The notes beneath the pieces are model-generated. The model was not told the DNA's origin and made no database searches. It worked only from the letters and a program-made list of their open reading frames with translations. Position numbers and translations under genes: made by a program. Below are positions 60,901-64,000 of a stretch of DNA of 64,000 nt, piece by piece. The stretch comes from Antedon bifida (taxonomy: Eukaryota; Echinodermata; Crinoidea; Comatulida; Antedonidae): NCBI GenBank assembly GCA_963402885.1, contig OY727103.1:15154085-15218084 (forward strand), given 5' to 3'. Numbering within the stretch: the stretch's first letter is position 1; every line of letters starts with the position of its first letter.

Positions 60901-61116
60901 TAGTATCTTTAACTAAATTTAGGTCTGATATATAAATTGTTTCTTCAATGAATGAATTTTTGTATGACTGATGCAAATATAAATCACCGATTTCTCGTTA
61001 AACATTGAAACGATTCAAGTGTAGAACAGACGGGTTGAGCTAAAAACAATGTCGACTTACCTTATACCATCACGTATGTACGAAGAGTAAGGAGTCCAGA
61101 TATTGAAAAATGACAT
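47910..61116 (-). CDS. IQSEC: IQSEC (BRAG) Arf guanine-nucleotide exchange factor
   Basis: Twelve coding exons with consistent phases: 61116-61061, 58749-58260, 58046-55888, 55563-55402, 54237-54123, 54029-53715, 53602-53483, 52924-52825, 51807-51655, 48905-48720, 48515-48469, 48056-47910 (TAA). The product has 1349 residues. Order: IQ motif near 199-215, long Ser-rich linker, Sec7 domain from about 901, PH from about 1100, basic C-terminus. It activates Arf GTPases (Arf6 in the known family) and, in neurons, acts at synapses under calmodulin control through the IQ motif. Vertebrates have IQSEC1-3; this is probably pro-orthologous. Further 5' exons beyond 64000 cannot be excluded. It is the third gene of a conserved KDM5 neighbourhood. 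Confidence 0.95.
48605..48697 (-). pseudogene. U2 snRNA-like sequence, divergent
   Basis: On the minus strand TTCTCGGCCTTTTGGCTAAG, then ATCATGTGTAGTGTCTGTTC and TTTTCAGCTTAATATCTGAA match the U2 5' domain (nucleotides about 6-65) with a few changes. The branch-site pairing segment GUAGUA reads GTAGTG. After this it diverges, but CTGCTC-ATT-GAGTAG still forms a hairpin. No clear Sm site follows. The upstream flank, where a U2 promoter would lie, is an IQSEC coding exon, so a retrocopy or pseudogene is most likely. Confidence 0.75.
51655..53602 (-). CDS. IQSEC: IQSEC PH domain exons
   Basis: Exons 53602-53483, 52924-52825 and 51807-51655 encode [56 protein letters not shown] and [20 protein letters not shown], then [20 protein letters not shown]. 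This matches the atypical IQSEC PH domain, which binds acidic phospholipids. Confidence 0.93.
51895..52140. repeat. Duplicated block in an IQSEC intron
   Basis: ATATATTATATAATCT, then TGACCTATATAGAAAGAGTC and CATCAACATGAATC, occur near 51910-51980 and again near 52072-52138 with small differences. An AT-rich direct duplication. Confidence 0.6.
53715..55563 (-). CDS. IQSEC: IQSEC Sec7 domain exons
   Basis: Exons 55563-55402, 54237-54123 and 54029-53715 encode [40 protein letters not shown] and [20 protein letters not shown] with [20 protein letters not shown]. The catalytic glutamate (glutamic finger) is the Glu of PGEAQ, near residue 985, and is present. The Sec7 fold is complete, so exchange activity is expected. 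Confidence 0.96.
55888..58046 (-). CDS. IQSEC: IQSEC long exon with IQ motif
   Basis: This 2159-nt exon starts [20 protein letters not shown], then [20 protein letters not shown], an IQ motif matching the human RTIQTAFRQYQMNKNFERLR. About 640 residues of Ser/Lys-rich, probably disordered sequence follow, with [12 protein letters not shown] and SSLPRR patches. It ends [14 protein letters not shown], the conserved lead-in to the Sec7 domain (human [14 protein letters not shown]). Confidence 0.95.
58260..58766 (-). CDS. IQSEC: IQSEC exon 2 with possible alternative start
   Basis: The spliced exon is 58749-58260 and ends with [18 protein letters not shown], matching the human IQSEC1 segment SRSLSESYELSSDLQDKQ before VEM. 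The frame is also open across the acceptor to an ATG at 58766, giving [10 protein letters not shown]. One human IQSEC1 isoform, as I recall, begins MWCLHC, so this exon may double as a first exon. The N-terminal cysteines could be lipidated, which is speculation. Confidence 0.8.
59723..59750. promoter_or_regulatory. ETS plus YY1-like motif pair inside an IQSEC intron
   Basis: ACTTCCTG (CAGGAAGT on the minus strand, an ETS site) lies 11 bases from CAATGGCGCG (YY1-like ATGGCG). Such pairs mark TATA-less promoters. It stands out from the surrounding AT-rich sequence and is about 960 bases upstream of the ATG at 58766. Evidence is motif only. Confidence 0.3.
60681..60925. repeat. 18-bp minisatellite
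   Basis: About twelve imperfect copies of TAACTAAGTTGGTATCTT run head to tail, best preserved at 60740-60830. In IQSEC intron 1. Confidence 0.85.
61061..61116 (-). CDS. IQSEC: IQSEC candidate first coding exon
   Basis: ATG at 61116 opens [18 protein letters not shown] and ends in phase 2 at AG|GTAAGTCG. The next exon (58749) begins in the required phase, so the join reads [11 protein letters not shown]. Phase match and strong donor are the evidence; I recall no homologous N-terminus, so it may be one of several alternative first exons. Confidence 0.65.
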
Positions 61117-64000
61117 TTTCAGATGTTTACAAAACACATGTTTGTTCAACGAACAAATAACATATTTTACCAGTGTTTAAATGATCACATAAAAATATGT
61201 TATAGTCTGCTTTAAAAAATGTCTAATGTACACTGTATTGCTGTCGTCTGCTAGATCATATGATCTACAGATGTGTTGAGTCTGCTCAAATCTATGCAAT
61301 ACTTTAAAACTTAATTACTATTTGCCTGCCAAGCAAACAATATGTAAGTGTTCTTCTCTACCAGTATATAGTAGCATGACCTACAAGGCTAATGTCAACC
61401 AATGGCACAATTAATGGTCAATAAATTACAGTAAATACATGCTTAATGATATTGTATTACCTTTTCTAAGTAAATCATTACCTTGCTTAGAATTAAAAAT
61501 TAACTATTTGCGACCAAACCCAAACAATTCATTTTTAATTTCTAATCACCACCACCACTAACAAATTAATTCATTCTCACGTTCGGACATAATCTGTTAC
61601 CAACGACAACGACCCATAGCGTAATGTTAGAAATTAATCAATTAGAATAATAACAAATTCAGAAATCTTCCTAATTTGAAAGTACGCAACTCAGCTATGA
61701 AAACATGCATCAAATTATACGATTGTGAAGATGACTATGATGATTTGACCTTTAAATAGGGTCAAGATCAATATTACATCCTTTAAATTAGAAGTAATTA
61801 AAAATTATAAAAATATCAAGGATGGGTCAAATATTATGGAAATTAGTGTAAAATGTATAATAAATATTGAAGTATTCAGAATTGATTCAAAAGTAACATT
61901 TACAGAAATACATCTTTGAAAAACCAGATGAAAAAACAAATTGATCAGGCATTCACTCAAACATTAATTATTGATTTAAACACAATTACACATACAATTT
62001 ATTTATGAAAAAAAAACTAACTGCAATTCAATAAAATAAAATACCTAACATAAAAGCTGATCTGTGTTGTAGAAAAATTGTAAGCTTTTGCAAAAAACAC
62101 TTTTAAAAGGTAAAATGTCAAAAGCTTAACATTTTTCTACAGTAACAAAATACCTAAAATATTAAAACTTTCCCTGAATACATTGAGTACACCTAAAAAA
62201 ACAATAAAAATACATTGAAAAAAAAACTCACAGCATCTACAGAATACACCACCAGTATTGTCTACATGAAACACTATTTTAATATGTATTCTTTTCCTTT
62301 TAACTTGCAGCTATTCAGATATATCTAGAAGCATTTTATCTAATCTCAGTCACATGTTGTAAGAAAGGAAGTAAAAAGAAAAAGAGGCGGGAGATACGAC
62401 CTTGGCTGACCAATCAACAAAAACAATAGAATATTAGTAATGACTATATATTGACTATTACAAAATATAATTTACGACCTCTATAACAAAACAATTGTTG
62501 GTAATGACCTTGACTGGAATATACCAGGCAGGATTTTTCATTAATTCTACGAGACGCCAGCGCTGATCCAGTCGTATTATGTCTATTGGAAGTGCAAACA
62601 TAAATATAGTCACGTTAACAATGCCAGGATAAAACAGTAGTCACGAATTTCAAAAGATCTGATCATTAACTAGTTTTAATTACAATAAATATTGGCAATT
62701 CTTATCCGATAAGAATTATGATATTGTTGTATGTTCACTGATGCATGACAACATGGCATGCGATAATTTCTATAAAATATTTGAGAATCAGTAAATTTTA
62801 TTAACCACAAATAATAAATGTTGTTTATTAAATATATTCTATGGAGATGTTTTAATACCTTCAATAAACAGATATTCTTGTTATTGTTTAAGGTTCTTTA
62901 CCTGTCGTACTGCACATATCTAGTCAATACAGATGTAATCAATATACACCGGATCAATATCAATCAATAGATAATGTACCATGTAACTCAATTTGATTAC
63001 TATTGATAAATGTTGATGTTGAAACACACATACTACTCATTTTCTCTCATTAATATTTAAATCTAATAATATTTCATTCTCAAATTTCTCGGTACAAACT
63101 TTTTTTCAAACTTAATGTTAGGAACATCAAATGGATGTCAATAAGGTTAACTTAATATGCAAAAACCAGGTTATTGATTATTCTATTCCGTAGGGAAAAC
63201 GAGGATGCCATATATACCCCAGTCGGCAAGAGATGCTAATTTGATTTTTAGTCATGGTTTACTGATCTTGCAAAAGAGTCAAGTTATACACACTTGGGCT
63301 TGCACAAGTCTAATATTATGCAAAAACTATCTACAGAGGTATTGATTGCCCATTCCTTTGGGAAAACCAGAATCAAGAGGCATGATCTTATCCCAGATGC
63401 TAATTTGATTCTTTGACGTGCATGAATGCTTTTGATTACTGTAATTTCCATGGTGGTTCTAACACAAAAAAATGTCTTAACCGAGTACAGTTTGAGCAAA
63501 TTGTAATAGGAAGGGTATAATGTAAAGAGAATAGATCAAATGCAAATTAAGTGAGGTAAACAGGATGAGTATAGGTAATAAAAAAGTATAGGTAATACAG
63601 GAGTTTATGCAAATAGGTATGATAATGTATGCATTTATACAAATTAGGTAAGATATATATGAAAAATAGGTGAAGTAATTTTATATTGAGAGTTTTATTT
63701 CTGTAATAGTATTTAAGAGCTATGGAAATGATACTGCTAAACATTTTTTTTTTATATAAAAAATTAATCCGTAACTAATATTATCTTTCCTATGTCAAAT
63801 ATTATTTATGTGCCGAGGTCCTGATAAGAGAACGGTAATACGATTTATAACAGCAATATCTACATTAACGACTGTCACTAGGATAAGCTACCCCATCACT
63901 TTAACGAATCCTAATTTTGGATATTAACTGATCTTTCCTGCCTGTCACAAGGCAATGAAATAAACAGGGCAGTACCAACCAACCAGGAAAGAGCGCAGAC
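61117..64000. other. Upstream of IQSEC first exon: no gene recognised
   Basis: AT-rich DNA with no exon I can support. It may hold the IQSEC promoter or a further 5' intron. A block near 63178-63258 is repeated at 63340-63424 (AGATGCTAATTTGATT with a preceding GGGAAAAC motif). Confidence 0.55.
63178..63424. repeat. Direct duplication of an 80-bp block
   Basis: Two segments share the order GATT..TATTCC/CATTCC, GGGAAAAC, AGATGCTAATTTGATT and a following CATG. They are separated by about 80 bases of unrelated sequence. Origin unknown. Confidence 0.5.

Overview
The window is metazoan nuclear DNA: AT-rich, with intron-split genes, GT-AG splice sites, many short inverted-repeat transposons and tRNA-derived SINEs. 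Gene content and one copy each of KDM5 and IQSEC suggest an invertebrate, probably a deuterostome such as an echinoderm or hemichordate. That placement is inference; no marker here names the species. All exons below were joined by eye: every junction keeps the reading frame, and the protein families were recognised from their sequence.

Layout. (1) 2587-14305, plus strand: nine 3' exons of an ataxin-7 family gene (SAGA deubiquitinase module), whose N-terminus lies left of the window. Its last intron carries a decayed 3.5-kb pogo/Tigger transposon. (2) 18746-38885, minus strand: a complete 27-exon KDM5 H3K4 demethylase (about 2053 residues: JmjN, ARID, PHD1, JmjC, C5HC2, PLU-1, PHD2, PHD3) with an unusual repeat-rich tail of about 400 residues. 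(3) 39587-43151, plus strand: complete 9-exon CCDC77 coiled-coil protein (504 residues), head to head with KDM5 across about 0.7 kb. (4) 47910-61116, minus strand: IQSEC (BRAG) Arf-GEF, 12 coding exons, 1349 residues in the reconstructed form, with IQ, Sec7 and PH regions and two possible N-termini.

ATXN7 and KDM5 both act on promoter chromatin and converge tail to tail. KDM5-CCDC77-IQSEC is a conserved neighbourhood: human KDM5A lies head to head with CCDC77 and near IQSEC3 (12p13.33), and human KDM5C lies beside IQSEC2 in the same orientation (Xp11.22). The window appears to keep the combined ancestral arrangement.

The rest is introns and intergenic DNA rich in small mobile elements: a TTAA-flanked MITE family with seven copies, several other MITE families, SINEs including one whose tRNA-like head is amplified as eight 81-bp repeats, minisatellites, a U2 snRNA-like sequence, and a hairpin element dense in AGGTCA half-sites. 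No CRISPR, operon or prokaryotic feature is present, and I did not see a wholly new protein system.
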